Shown one piece after another: positions 18,601 through 27,373 of a DNA stretch of 64,000 nucleotides. The DNA is from JAUNQW01 sp043424615 (lineage in GTDB: Bacteria > Bacillota > Bacilli > Lactobacillales > Carnobacteriaceae_A). The translations under genes were made by a program, and so were the position numbers. The notes under the pieces were generated by a model. That model was not told where the DNA came from. It was given only the letters and a program-made list of their open reading frames with translations, and ran no database searches. The stretch's first letter is position 1; each line of letters opens with the position of its first letter. The stretch spans positions 1 to 64,000 of the forward strand of contig JBHWOX010000057.1 in assembly GCA_043424615.1 (NCBI GenBank), read 5' to 3'.

Positions 18601-19941
18601 CATCCGCACAGCTGAGAGCTCGATGAGGGAATCATAAACCGCTGACAAACCCGTGGTCTCAACGTCAAAAGCTACATATTCCGCTTCTGAAAGGTCCATA
18701 TCGCAGCTGTTATAAACGATAGGCGTCCCATCATTGACTACATAGGCTTCCATACCGTAGATCATCTTAATTCCCACTTCTTTGGCGGTAGCCATGGCTT
18801 CCGGAAAGGCTTGCACACCAGCATGGTCGGTGATAGCGATAGCGGGATGTCCCCATTGAGCGGCTTGCTTGATATAGTCACTCACACTATTGATACCGTC
18901 CAGCTGGCTCATATTGGAATGAGTATGGAGTTCCACTCGGGTTTCATTTTCATCATAGCTGTCTTGACGTTCCTCATGAGGCCATTGACACAGGTCTCTG
19001 GCAATCATCACCAAGTCACGAACGTAGGTATCTTCTTGAACACTCCCTCGCGCTCGCAACCACATGCCTTCTTCTATGCTTTCAAAGGCACGTTCATCTT
19101 CTTCTGATTGAGAAAACATTTTTACAATAAAAGAGGAGGAATAGTCAGTCATCTTTACTTGGAGAAGTTTCCGATTGGTTCGTAGAGAAATAACTTCACA
19201 AGCAAAGACATAACCCTCAAAGCATACCTGCCGCTCTTCTTCTTCGATTGTTGACATTTGTCGAATGTTTTCATTTTCAGCAATTTTACGGCCAATTTTG
19301 ACTTCCTTGGCCCGAGCTCGATCTTCTGCAGATTGTTGTTGCTTTTGCTGAAGACGTTCGTTAGCTAGGCGTGTATTCATATCTAGAATGCTGGCTTGGC
19401 GTTCTTCAAAAGCTTGCTTACTAGCTGCCGCTCGGTCTAAGTCAATGCGAGCATGGAGAGCTAGTCTGGGAAAGCCCATCGTTTGATAGGCGTCTTCAAT
19501 AGCTGGGAAAAATTTATCTTCCGCTTGCTTCTGAACCATCTCATTATCCACATGCACAAAAATTTGACCTTCTTCAATCATTGGAAGTTGATGTTGGGCT
19601 AAATTATCACAAAAAGGAGATTGAACACCACTTTTTTCAATGGCTTTGGCCCAATAATTTTGGAGTTGTTCCTCTTTAAAATGGCCATCCATGCTTTCGA
19701 TATGAAGGTGAATGCGAGCAATCGATTGAAAACTTTCTTTTAAAGCTTGCTCAAAATGGAGATAAGCTTCAAAGGGAAGAAGTTTGGGAAAAATCAAATG
19801 AAAATCCCAAACTTTCGATTGTTTATAGACATCGACTTTTTGAATTTGACCGCCCTCATAACAAGGAGAGAAATCAGGATGTTGGTCTAATTGGATATGT
19901 TTGAGCAATTTTTCAAATAGCTCAGCTTGATTCAAGGCCAT
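15622..19941 (-). CDS. polC: DNA polymerase III alpha subunit, PolC type
   Basis: Replicative DNA polymerase of low-GC Gram-positives. The 1439 residues show, in order, an N-terminal region and OB fold, a PHP domain starting at ELHTHSNMS (about 335), the inserted DnaQ-like proofreading exonuclease starting at FDVETTGLS (about 423), a four-Cys zinc finger (about 905-945, CPNC and CPSC), the palm with PDIDLNFSGE, and the C-terminal clamp-binding motif QLSLF (last residues). AAAGGAAG precedes the ATG. Terminators lie on both sides, so it is probably transcribed mainly alone or by read-through from proS. Confidence 0.98.
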   Translation of the reverse strand: MALNQAELFEKLLKHIQLDQHPDFSPCYEGGQIQKVDVYKQSKVWDFHLIFPKLLPFEAYLHFEQALKESFQSIARIHLHIESMDGHFKEEQLQNYWAKAIEKSGVQSPFCDNLAQHQLPMIEEGQIFVHVDNEMVQKQAEDKFFPAIEDAYQTMGFPRLALHARIDLDRAAASKQAFEERQASILDMNTRLANERLQQKQQQSAEDRARAKEVKIGRKIAENENIRQMSTIEEEERQVCFEGYVFACEVISLRTNRKLLQVKMTDYSSSFIVKMFSQSEEDERAFESIEEGMWLRARGSVQEDTYVRDLVMIARDLCQWPHEERQDSYDENETRVELHTHSNMSQLDGINSVSDYIKQAAQWGHPAIAITDHAGVQAFPEAMATAKEVGIKMIYGMEAYVVNDGTPIVYNSCDMDLSEAEYVAFDVETTGLSAVYDSLIELSAVRMYKGNVIDKFEEFIDPGFSIPEEITNLTGITDEMVEGSKDEEDVLRAFKSFSKDAILVAHNASFDIGFIDQAFQKYGLEKNTNPVIDTLELSRFLHPSFKSHRLNTLAKKYDVNLEQHHRAIYDAETTAYLNHLFLKEALDQYEIDNLNQLNDHVGGSDAYKQARPYHVSILCQNSTGLKNLFKLVSTSNIDYFFRVPRIPRSVLEEHREGLLFGSACSEGEVFEALLQTGYEEARKRAQFYDYLEIQPKMTYLSAVDKGRIKSLEDIEEISRHLIEIGQELDKPVVATGNVHYLNEEDHVYRDILIETQMTSEIGRQHSRLHFLTTDEMMEAFDFLEEDQAHQIVIDQPRALAEQIEAIDPIRKELYPPNIDGSEEEIRQMTYNKAKELYGEDLPEIVEARIEKELKSIIGNGFAVIYLISQKLVQKSVEDGYLVGSRGSVGSSLVATLTGITEVNPLQPHYLCPNCQYSEFIEDEEVKSGFDLAAKACPSCGHDLNKDGQNIPFETFLGFTGNKVPDIDLNFSGEYQPEAHRYTKVLFGDDHVYRAGTISTIKDKTAFGYVKAHEQEAGLHHRSAEVDRLTQGLVGVKRSTGQHPGGIVVIPDDMDVYDFTPIQYPADDKESEWKTTHFDFHSIEDNILKLDILGHDDPTHLKLLEDLTGIEPQDIPLDDSDVMKIFSETEVLGVTEEQINTPVGTLGVPEFGTPFVRQMLEQTHPSTFGELLQISGLSHGTDVYLGNAQVLIAEHDMALADVIGCRDDIMNDLIQYGMEDEMAFNIMEKVRKGREVPADWLAAMRECDVPEWYIESCLKIKYMFPKAHAAAYTIMALRVAYFKVHMPIYFYASYFSVRAHDFDLQAMCKGKEAVKKVIKEINAKGLDATNKEKATLVELEIANEMLERGYSFKMVDLDKSDARQFVIDEDEKSLIAPFRAVPSLGNKVADQVVQARQEQEFLSKEDLSKRGGVSKTVIEYLDANGVLKGMPDENQLSLFD

Positions 19942-19978
19942 AATTGACTTCCTTTCATCTTTTTACTGGCGTACAAAT

Positions 19979-20004
19979 AGAAAAAGGTACATCTACATGT
20001 ACCT
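19979..20004 (-). terminator. Terminator after proS
   Basis: The stem AGGTACA/TGTACCT is followed on the minus strand by TTTTTCTATTTG. It lies between the proS stop and the polC start, about 40 bases before polC. Confidence 0.75.
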
Positions 20005-20032
20005 CTTCCTGCTGTATGTTTTATTTTATCAA

Positions 20033-21733
20033 CTAGTCTAATGATTTACTAATATAATCATTTATTTGATCGACGTCAATTTCAATGACTTCTTTGTCTC
20101 GTCGATCTCTAAATTCTACAATATTTTCGCCCGCTTTTTTACCTACCACCAAGCGAACTGGCAGTCCAATCAGATCTGAATCCGCGAATTTCACTCCCGG
20201 ACGTTCTTGCCGATCATCCAATAAGACTTCCAAGCCCTGATCTTGTAGGTCCTTGTAAATTTTTTCTGCCAGCTGGGCTTGTGTCTCGTCTTTCATGGAG
20301 ATAGGGATGAGGTGAACTTGATAAGGCGCCACATGAGCCGGCCAGATTAAACCATCCTCATCGGCTGATTGTTCGGCAATAGCTGCTAGCAAGCGGCTGA
20401 TACCAATTCCATAACTTCCCATCACAATAGGTTTAGATTTTCCATTTTCATCTAGAATTTCAGCCCCTAGAGTTGCACTATAGCGGGTTCCCAATTTAAA
20501 AATGTGACCAATCTCTATCCCTTTGGCAAATTTCAAATGTCCTTGGCCGTCGGGAGATACTTCTCCCTCTTCAACCGTACGAATATCAACATATTCAGCT
20601 CCAGGGAGGTCACGCTCAGGGTTGACATGAATAAAGTGGTAACCATCTTCATTAGCTCCTGCCACCGCATTAGCCATGACTTCCACATAAGGGTCAGCCA
20701 GCACAGGGATGTCTTCACTCAAATGAACGGGACCGACTGATCCTGGAGTCGCTCCGGTGTAGTTTCGGACTTCTGCTTCAGTAGCCATTTCTAAATGGTC
20801 ACAGCCAAGATAGTTAGTTAATTTAACTTCATTAACGTCATGGTCGCCACGGACTAAGACTAGGACAGGATCTCCATCCGCCATAAACATTAAGGATTTT
20901 ATGGTTTTTTCCAAATCAATGTCCAAGAAGCTAGCTAAATCAGTCATGGATTTGACACCAGGGGTTTCAATTTTTTCAAGCTCTTGAGCCGCTTCATCTG
21001 ACTTTTCTCCCTGGAATAAGGAGGTTGCCATCTCTAAATTAGCAGCATAATCACTTTCATCTGAATAAACAATGGTATCTTCACCAGTTTCGGCAATAGC
21101 CATGAACTCTTTGGAGTCAGAGCCACCCATGGCTCCCCCATCACCGATAATGCCACGATAATCTAAGCCAATGTAATCAAAAATTTCATGGTAAATCTGA
21201 TCGAAAAGATGGTAGGACCGGTCAAGACCTTCTTCGTCCACATCAAAGGAATAGGCATCTTTCATAATAAATTCACGGGTTCTTAACAGACCAAAGCGTG
21301 GACGTTTTTCATCACGGAACTTGGTTTGAATTTGATAAAGAAGGAGGGGTAATTTTTTATAAGAGTTCACTTCACCTTTTAGAATTTCAGTAAAGGTCTC
21401 CTCATGGGTAGGGCCTAAAATGGAATCCCGTTGATGGCGGTCTTTCAAGGTGAAAAGTTCAGGTCCATAGCTTTCATAACGGCCAGACCGCTGCCATAAA
21501 TCAGCAGGAAGCAGGATAGGCATCATTAATTCAGCCACATCATATTTTTCATGGTAGTGGCGAACGATGTCTTCAATTTTGCGGATCACTCGGTGGGCCA
21601 GGGGCAAATAAGTATACACCCCACTGGTTACCTGGCGGATATAGCCCGCTCTTAATAACAATTGGTGGCTAATAATTTCTGCATCCGCTGGCGTTTCCTT
21701 CAAAGTAGGAATAAATAATTTTGATTGTAACAT
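20033..21733 (-). CDS. proS: Prolyl-tRNA synthetase, bacterial type
   Basis: Charges tRNA-Pro and edits mischarged Ala-tRNA. The 566 residues show class II motif 1 region (about 60-80), motif 2 (TKFRDEKRPRFGLLRTREFIMKD about 135-158 in pieces), the editing insertion (INS, about 225-400) and the anticodon-binding domain at the C-terminus. AAAGGAGAC precedes the ATG. It follows rseP after 22 bases, the order found in many Firmicutes. No T-box leader is present, because it is internal to the operon. Confidence 0.98.
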   Translation of the reverse strand: MLQSKLFIPTLKETPADAEIISHQLLLRAGYIRQVTSGVYTYLPLAHRVIRKIEDIVRHYHEKYDVAELMMPILLPADLWQRSGRYESYGPELFTLKDRHQRDSILGPTHEETFTEILKGEVNSYKKLPLLLYQIQTKFRDEKRPRFGLLRTREFIMKDAYSFDVDEEGLDRSYHLFDQIYHEIFDYIGLDYRGIIGDGGAMGGSDSKEFMAIAETGEDTIVYSDESDYAANLEMATSLFQGEKSDEAAQELEKIETPGVKSMTDLASFLDIDLEKTIKSLMFMADGDPVLVLVRGDHDVNEVKLTNYLGCDHLEMATEAEVRNYTGATPGSVGPVHLSEDIPVLADPYVEVMANAVAGANEDGYHFIHVNPERDLPGAEYVDIRTVEEGEVSPDGQGHLKFAKGIEIGHIFKLGTRYSATLGAEILDENGKSKPIVMGSYGIGISRLLAAIAEQSADEDGLIWPAHVAPYQVHLIPISMKDETQAQLAEKIYKDLQDQGLEVLLDDRQERPGVKFADSDLIGLPVRLVVGKKAGENIVEFRDRRDKEVIEIDVDQINDYISKSLD

Positions 21734-21755
21734 GGTCGTCTCCTTTATTGATTAT

Positions 21756-23018
21756 TTAAAAGAAAAAGCGATGAATGTCGTTCCAAGTGACAGCAATCAT
21801 TAAAATGAAAATCAAGCCTACCCCAATCAAGGTTACCCAGCCCTCAAATTCACGGCTGACAGCTTTCCCTCTTACACCTTCAATAATGTTAAAAAGAATT
21901 TTCCCTCCGTCTAAGGCAGGAATAGGTAATAAGTTAATGATTCCTAAATTAATGCTGAGATAAGCTGCAAAATTTAATAGAGCACGTGCGCCTTGTTGGA
22001 CAGCTGAACCGGTCAGAGCAAAGATAGCTACGGGACCGCCTAACTGATCAATTGAAAATTGGCCCGTAATCATTTGAAAGAGTGACATCAGCAGCCCCTT
22101 GATGTTTTGATAAGTGGCTGTAAAGCCATAGGAAATTTTCGCCCAAAAAGACGAGTTCATCGGAGCCATCACGCCGATTTTACCAATTTTTTGATCGCTA
22201 CCTTCCAATACCTCCGCTTGTGTTTTCAAATCAATTGATAACTCTTTTCCCTGGCGATTCAGATCTAAGGTAAGCTCTTCATCAGGATGTTCAGCGATGA
22301 TTTGGCTAAAATCAGTCCAAGACTCTACTGCTTGGCCGTTAACTGCCTGGACCTGGTCTCCTTCTTGTAATTCAGATTGGGCGGCAGGGCCTCCCTCCAT
22401 AATTTGTCCAATTTGGGCATGGTTGATGGGAACGCCTCCCTGAACGAAGGCCATAGCGATGAATAATACAATCGCTAAAATAAAATTATTTAAAGGACCA
22501 GCCACATTCACTAGCATGCGAGTGAGAACTGGAGCCGATTGGATTTGGCGGTCAATGGGAGCGACTTGAACATAGGTCCCGTCCGCTTCAATGACTTCTG
22601 CCGTTCGATCCACTTGATAGCGCCGAACCCCCTCTTGTCCGGGGCTATAGCCTTCGATGTACAGATCATGAACTAAATCATAAGCTGTCACTTCCAAGGG
22701 CAAGGCATCACTGGCAAGGTCTTTAGAAGACGTGTTGATCAGCTGAACGCGACCCTGAGAGTCTAATTCTAATGACACCGGCATCCCCACTTGGATATCA
22801 GCTTCTTCTTCCGCACCTGCTAAACGAACATAGCCCCCTAATGGGAGAAGTCGAAGAGTATAGCTGGTTTCACCTGCATGATGGTGGAAAATTTTCGGGC
22901 CAAAGCCGATGGAAAACTCTCTCACTAAAATACCCGCACGTTTGGCGAAATAAAAGTGACCAAATTCATGCGCAATGACTAAGAGTCCAAAAACTACAAT
23001 AAACGCTAAAATTGCCAT
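21756..23018 (-). CDS. rseP: Site-2 intramembrane metalloprotease RseP/RasP
   Basis: Membrane zinc protease that cuts anti-sigma factors, signal peptides and small membrane proteins. The HEFGH zinc site is at 18-22 in the first membrane helix, a PDZ domain occupies about 190-275, and the third zinc ligand is in PALDGGK (about 367-373) of a late helix. Its 420 residues are normal. It belongs to uppS-cdsA-rseP-proS. Confidence 0.96.
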   Translation of the reverse strand: MAILAFIVVFGLLVIAHEFGHFYFAKRAGILVREFSIGFGPKIFHHHAGETSYTLRLLPLGGYVRLAGAEEEADIQVGMPVSLELDSQGRVQLINTSSKDLASDALPLEVTAYDLVHDLYIEGYSPGQEGVRRYQVDRTAEVIEADGTYVQVAPIDRQIQSAPVLTRMLVNVAGPLNNFILAIVLFIAMAFVQGGVPINHAQIGQIMEGGPAAQSELQEGDQVQAVNGQAVESWTDFSQIIAEHPDEELTLDLNRQGKELSIDLKTQAEVLEGSDQKIGKIGVMAPMNSSFWAKISYGFTATYQNIKGLLMSLFQMITGQFSIDQLGGPVAIFALTGSAVQQGARALLNFAAYLSINLGIINLLPIPALDGGKILFNIIEGVRGKAVSREFEGWVTLIGVGLIFILMIAVTWNDIHRFFF

Positions 23019-23036
23019 AAGCCTTTCCTTCCTATC

Positions 23037-23834
23037 CTAATAGGCAAAAATACCAAAATCCATCAGTAGTTTAATCAAGTTCATTAAGAAGATGAGAGAG
23101 TCAAAACGATCAAACAACCCCCCATGTCCGGGTAGAATATCTCCTGAATCTTTTATATTATAATAACGTTTCATGGCGGATTCGACCAAGTCTCCCATTT
23201 GGGCAGCTATGGACATGATCACAACAATTAAAACATTAGGGTAAATACTCTGTGGAACCGGGAAGATGGCACGGAAGAGAACAGAAGCGATCACACTAAG
23301 AATCACTCCTCCTACTGCTCCTTCTACCGTTTTATTGGGACTGATGGAAGGGGCTAGTGGCTTCTTCCCTAAGCGCCGACCAACCAAGAAAGCTCCTGAA
23401 TCCGTCACCCAAATAATAATCATCAAATAAAAAATGGAAAAGAAATCAAGATCCCTAAGATAAACTAGGGTAGAAAAGGCATTTCCAATGTAAAAAAGAC
23501 CAAACATTAAAACTGTAATTTCATCAATTTCTATATCCAATTTAGAAAACAACATATAAATCAACAAAACCATAAGAATGACGATGAGGACATTGGCTTG
23601 GGAAAACCATGGCAGGACATAAATCAAACGGTCGGCTAAAATATAGGCCGCTGTGGATATGTAGCCAATGATGGCCCCAAAAGACTTAATGGGGATCCCT
23701 TTCATCACCATTAATTCAGAAAAAATGACCAAAGCTAAAAATACCGCAAACAAATCAAATATAACGCCACCTAACATTAATAAAGGGATGAAGATGGACA
23801 AATAGATGATTGTCGTGAAAAGTCTTTGACGCAC
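23037..23834 (-). CDS. cdsA: Phosphatidate cytidylyltransferase
   Basis: Makes CDP-diacylglycerol for phospholipid synthesis. The 265 residues form about eight membrane helices and carry the family signature near the C-terminus (SPNKTVEG near 165-172 and PGHGGLFDRFDSL near 235-247). The start is GTG with GGAGG ten bases upstream. Lies between uppS and rseP. Confidence 0.96.
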   Translation of the reverse strand: MRQRLFTTIIYLSIFIPLLMLGGVIFDLFAVFLALVIFSELMVMKGIPIKSFGAIIGYISTAAYILADRLIYVLPWFSQANVLIVILMVLLIYMLFSKLDIEIDEITVLMFGLFYIGNAFSTLVYLRDLDFFSIFYLMIIIWVTDSGAFLVGRRLGKKPLAPSISPNKTVEGAVGGVILSVIASVLFRAIFPVPQSIYPNVLIVVIMSIAAQMGDLVESAMKRYYNIKDSGDILPGHGGLFDRFDSLIFLMNLIKLLMDFGIFAY

Positions 23835-23853
23835 AAAAACGCCTCCATCTTAT

Positions 23854-24585
23854 TTATATTGCACCATAACGTCTTTGGCGGTGGTGGTAAGCTGTCATGG
23901 CAGCTTTCAATTCATCCTCATCAAAATCTGGCCAATATTTATCCGTAAAGTAGAATTCGCTATAGGCATTTTGCCATAATAAAAAATTGCTTAAGCGTAT
24001 CTCCCCACTGGTCCGGATTAAAAGGTCGATATCCTGATAAGGTGCCGTAGCTGATGTATTCAGCAAGTATTGTTCGAATACTTCTTCATCGATATCACGA
24101 AGCTGTAAATGACCTTCAGCCACCTCTTTGGCCACTTGTTGGCAAGCATAAACAATTTCTTGCCGGCCGCCGTAATTGAAGGCGAGATTAAGAATAAATC
24201 CGTCATTATCTTGAGTGTCACGAGCAGCTTGTTCAATGACTTGCCGGGTTTTTTTAGGAATTTGATTGGGAAAACCCGTTAAGTTAATACGAATATTATT
24301 TTCTTGAATTTCAGGCATGAATTCATCAAAGAATCGGCCAGGCATATTCATTAAATAATTCACTTCCATTTGGGGGCGTTTCCAATTCTCCGTTGAAAAG
24401 GCGAACAAGGTCAGTACTTTAACCCCGTCATACTTTTTCATCGCCCGGCAAATAGTTTTAATGGCTTGCATGCCCGCTTCATGTCCTTCTGAACGCTTTA
24501 AGCCACGAGCTTTTGCCCAGCGTCCATTACCATCCATAATCACCGCAACGTGGCGTGGATTTGCCACTTTATTATTTAAAGACAT
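23854..24585 (-). CDS. uppS: Undecaprenyl diphosphate synthase (isoprenyl transferase)
   Basis: Cis-prenyltransferase making the lipid carrier for cell wall synthesis. The catalytic MDGNGRWAKARG is at 17-28, and the other conserved segments (FAFSTENWKRP about 62-72, LLIRTSGEIRLSNFLLWQ about 189-206) are intact. The 243 residues are normal. GGAG precedes the ATG. First gene of the uppS-cdsA-rseP-proS operon. Confidence 0.97.
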   Translation of the reverse strand: MSLNNKVANPRHVAVIMDGNGRWAKARGLKRSEGHEAGMQAIKTICRAMKKYDGVKVLTLFAFSTENWKRPQMEVNYLMNMPGRFFDEFMPEIQENNIRINLTGFPNQIPKKTRQVIEQAARDTQDNDGFILNLAFNYGGRQEIVYACQQVAKEVAEGHLQLRDIDEEVFEQYLLNTSATAPYQDIDLLIRTSGEIRLSNFLLWQNAYSEFYFTDKYWPDFDEDELKAAMTAYHHRQRRYGAI

Positions 24586-24621
24586 TATGAGTCAACTCCA
24601 CTAATCATTTTACACCCGTTT

Positions 24622-24627
24622 ATTGTA
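24622..24627 (-). promoter_or_regulatory. Extended -10 box upstream of uppS
   Basis: On the minus strand TGATACAAT (TGn plus TACAAT) lies about 40 bases before the uppS start. The -35 region is weak (TTAGGA at 18 bases). Confidence 0.45.
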
Positions 24628-24741
24628 TCAAATTTAACAGGCTTTTCCTAACGGTCTTTGAAAGCAGACCGTATGTCCTCACCATCATAAGCCAACGAAT
24701 TTAATTTTTAATTAAATTCAAAGAGATTTTCAGGTCTTTTA

Positions 24742-24771
24742 TTGTTAATGAACGAAAAAGATTGATATAAT
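24742..24771 (+). promoter_or_regulatory. Promoter of the 35-residue membrane peptide gene
   Basis: TTGTTA (24742-24747), 18 bases, then TATAAT (24766-24771) preceded by TGA, an extended -10. Transcription would begin near 24778, only a few bases before the ribosome binding site. Confidence 0.6.
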
Positions 24772-24794
24772 ATTTTTGATATATGGGAGGTTTT

Positions 24795-24902
24795 ATGATG
24801 AAAAAAAGAATTAAAAGAAGAATTATTCGTTGGATAGTTGGAATGGTCATTACTTTTTTAGTGACTACCATTACGGGATGGATCCTCAACGAGGAAAGTT
24901 AA
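24795..24902 (+). CDS. Small cationic membrane peptide, 35 residues, unknown function
   Basis: The open frame starts with two ATG codons behind a strong GGGAGG and a good promoter, and is followed by a terminator 55 bases later. It encodes a basic N-terminus (MMKKRIKRRIIRW), one hydrophobic stretch of about 15-18 residues and a short acidic end (NEES). The complete promoter, binding site, frame and terminator in one 250-base interval make it a credible gene in spite of its size. It lies between two minus-strand operons (uppS and frr). The form fits a small regulatory membrane peptide or a type I toxin-like peptide, but I recognise no family and saw no clear antisense RNA. Confidence 0.55.
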   Translation: MMKKRIKRRIIRWIVGMVITFLVTTITGWILNEES

Positions 24903-24956
24903 AGCTTTGCATCCATGGTGAAAACAAATCATACTCACGAGGGCTAATCCCCAAAT

Positions 24957-24991
24957 AAAAAAAGCAGCTGTTATTGAAACAGCTGCTTTTT
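24957..24991. terminator. Bidirectional terminator between the small peptide gene and frr
   Basis: The stem AAAAAGCAGCTGTT/AACAGCTGCTTTTT has T runs on both strands. It ends the small peptide transcript on the plus strand and the rpsB-tsf-pyrH-frr transcript on the minus strand. Confidence 0.88.
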
Positions 24992-25054
24992 GTGTTATTC
25001 AAATTTACTTAAAGACCCTTCGCTCCTAAGAGCTGGTGACAAGGCGGTTGATGA

Positions 25055-25612
25055 TTAGACGGTCATCAATTCGTCTTCTTTTTCTTTAGCTATTTGATCA
25101 ATGTTAGCGATACTTTCATCCGTGACTTTTTGAATTTGATCTTCAAAGTTGTGATAATCATCTTCTGTAATATCGCCAGCTTTTTCGTCCGCTTTGATTT
25201 CATCCATAGCATCACGGCGGATGTTACGGACTGAAATTTTAGCATTTTCAGCGTATTCTCCCACTTTTTTCGCTAATTCTTTACGTCTTTCTTCCGTCAA
25301 TTGAGGAATACTTAAGCGGATCAATTCTCCATCATTTTGAGGGGTAATACCAATATCAGACATTTGAATGGCTTTTTCAATTTCTTTGATGGACCCTTTG
25401 TCATAAGGTTTGACAGTAATCATGCGAGGCTCTGGAACAGCCACTTGCGCCACTTGGTTCACAGGTGTTTGTACCCCATAATAATCCACCATGACATGGT
25501 TCAATAAACTAGGGTTAGCATTACCAGCACGTAAGGACCCTAATTCTTTTCTCAAGTTTTCTTCAGATTTGGACATACGACTTCTAGTCTCTTTAATTAA
25601 TTGATTCGACAT
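25055..25612 (-). CDS. frr: Ribosome recycling factor
   Basis: Splits post-termination ribosomes together with EF-G. The 185 residues are the normal size, with the conserved LRAGNANPSLL (about 27-37), VPEPRMITVKPYD (about 64-76) and VRNIRRDAMDEIK (about 127-139). GGGAG precedes the ATG. Follows pyrH in the rpsB-tsf-pyrH-frr cluster. Confidence 0.98.
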   Translation of the reverse strand: MSNQLIKETRSRMSKSEENLRKELGSLRAGNANPSLLNHVMVDYYGVQTPVNQVAQVAVPEPRMITVKPYDKGSIKEIEKAIQMSDIGITPQNDGELIRLSIPQLTEERRKELAKKVGEYAENAKISVRNIRRDAMDEIKADEKAGDITEDDYHNFEDQIQKVTDESIANIDQIAKEKEDELMTV

Positions 25613-25645
25613 AAATTTCTCCCTTTTTTTATGCTATTAACACTA

Positions 25646-26371
25646 TTATACATCATCCGAGACAGTTGTACCAATATCATCACCAAGGACTGCTCGTTTA
25701 ATATTGCCCTCTTCATTCAGGTTGAAGACCACTAAGGGGATTGCATTGTCCATGCTTAAAGAACTAGCAGTGGTATCCATCACCTGTAAGTTTTGGTTGA
25801 TAATGTCTAAGTAGGTCAAGTGGTCAAATTTGGTGGCATCCTTATCTTCTTTAGGATCAGCAGAATAAATACCATCCACATTATTTTTAGCCATTAAGAT
25901 CGCATCCGCTTCTAATTCTGCGGCTCTTAAGGCTGCAGCTGTGTCGGTTGAGAAGTATGGGTTCCCAGTTCCTCCTGCTAAAATAACCACCCGCCCTTTT
26001 GCTAAATGACGCTCGGCCCGACGACGAATATAAGGTTCTGCTACCTCTCTCATTTCAATTGAGGTTTGCACACGGGTGGGCACATCGGTGTTTTCAAGCG
26101 CATCTTGTAGGGCTAAGGCATTCATAATGGTGGCTAACATGCCCATATAGTCCGCCTGTGCTCTTTCCATCCCGAGCTCTTCCCCTGTTTTCCCCCGCCA
26201 GATATTTCCGCCGCCGACCACGATAGCAATTTGGACGCCACAGTCATGGGCAGCTTTAATTTCTTTAGAGATTTGCTGGACAGTTAAGGGGTGGATGCCT
26301 ATTTTTTGGTCTCCTGCCATGGCTTCTCCACTCAATTTTAAAACGATTCGATCATATTTTGCTTCAGACAT
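25646..26371 (-). CDS. pyrH: Uridylate kinase (UMP kinase)
   Basis: Phosphorylates UMP to UDP. The 241-residue amino acid kinase-fold protein shows LKLSGEAMAG (about 12-21), VVGGGNIWRG (about 51-60) and AALRAAELEADAILMAKNNVDGIY (about 153-176 in pieces). A strong terminator lies just 30 bases before the start, with no promoter that I can see between them, so expression must depend on read-through. Confidence 0.97.
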   Translation of the reverse strand: MSEAKYDRIVLKLSGEAMAGDQKIGIHPLTVQQISKEIKAAHDCGVQIAIVVGGGNIWRGKTGEELGMERAQADYMGMLATIMNALALQDALENTDVPTRVQTSIEMREVAEPYIRRRAERHLAKGRVVILAGGTGNPYFSTDTAAALRAAELEADAILMAKNNVDGIYSADPKEDKDATKFDHLTYLDIINQNLQVMDTTASSLSMDNAIPLVVFNLNEEGNIKRAVLGDDIGTTVSDDV

Positions 26372-26401
26372 CTTAAACTCCTCTCTTTTCGTAAAAAATT
26401 T

Positions 26402-26430
26402 AAAAGAAAAGCTGTGACCAGTGTCACAGC
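26402..26430 (-). terminator. Terminator between tsf and pyrH
   Basis: The stem GCTGTGAC/GTCACAGC with a CAGT loop is followed on the minus strand by TTTTCTTTTA. It is a member of the recurring GCTGTGA hairpin family. Confidence 0.8.
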
Positions 26431-26444
26431 CTCATGAAAAACAA

Positions 26445-27323
26445 TTAGTTGTTTAATTCTTTAGCAATTTCATCCGCTAAGTTTTCCACTCGTTTTTCGA
26501 TACCTTCTCCAACTTCAAAACGAACATAGTTGATAATTTCAGCATCATGGTCGGCTAAGTATTTACCAACTGTTTGGTCAGGATCTTTAACGAAATCTTG
26601 GTCCACTAATGAAATTTCAGATAACCATTTGTTGAGGCGGCCTTCAACCATTTTTTCAACAATATTTTCAGGTTTACCTTCAGCTAAAGCTTCTTCTTTT
26701 AATTTTTCTTTTTCTGCTTGGAGTTCTTCGCTTGGAACTTCATCGCGGTTAGTGTAGCGAGGATCAATAGCTGATACGTGCATAGCAACGTCACGGGCAA
26801 CGTCTTCATTGCCACCTTCTAATAAAGTTAAAGCAGTGATTTGGTTACCACCGTGGATATATGGACCAAAAACTTGGTCATCAGCTTTCTTAATTAAAGA
26901 GAAACGGCGTAGAGAAATTTTCTCACCAATTTTGTTCGTAGCTTCATTAATGGCATCTTTAATGCTTTGACCATCTAAGTCAGCAGCTTCAGCTTCTTCT
27001 AAAGATTCAGGTTCAGCTTTAGTGATTGCTTCAGCGATTTTTTCAGTTAATTGGCGGAAATCATCATTTTTTGCAACAAAGTCTGTTTCACAGTTTAATT
27101 CAATGATTGAGGCAGTGTTGCCGTCTACATTGATGGTAGATAATCCCTCAGCGGCAATACGGTGAGCTTTTTTAGCAGAAGCTCCCATCCCTTTTTCATG
27201 CAATAATTCGATTGCTGCATCCATATCTCCGTCAGTTTCAACTAATGCTTTTTTAGCATCCATCATACCGACGCCTGTTTTTTCACGTAATTCTTTAACT
27301 TGTGTTGCTGGAATTTTAGCCAT
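26445..27323 (-). CDS. tsf: Elongation factor Ts
   Basis: Nucleotide exchange factor for EF-Tu. The 292 residues show the UBA-like N-domain (VKELREKTGVGMMDAKKAL about 9-27), the NCETDFVAKNDDF motif (about 78-90) and the two-part core. TAGGAGG precedes the ATG. Follows rpsB and is cotranscribed with it. Confidence 0.98.
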   Translation of the reverse strand: MAKIPATQVKELREKTGVGMMDAKKALVETDGDMDAAIELLHEKGMGASAKKAHRIAAEGLSTINVDGNTASIIELNCETDFVAKNDDFRQLTEKIAEAITKAEPESLEEAEAADLDGQSIKDAINEATNKIGEKISLRRFSLIKKADDQVFGPYIHGGNQITALTLLEGGNEDVARDVAMHVSAIDPRYTNRDEVPSEELQAEKEKLKEEALAEGKPENIVEKMVEGRLNKWLSEISLVDQDFVKDPDQTVGKYLADHDAEIINYVRFEVGEGIEKRVENLADEIAKELNN

Positions 27324-27373
27324 TCAATTTTCCTCCTAATTAATATTAAAGTTATTAAAAATTAAAGCAGTGA

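Noticed and set aside
21734..21755. T-box leader for proS
   Set aside because: Only 22 bases separate rseP and proS, so there is no room for one.
24701..24889. A 62-residue open frame on the minus strand opposite the small peptide gene
   Set aside because: It covers the plus-strand promoter and peptide gene, has no ribosome binding site, and its composition is what AT-rich antisense gives.
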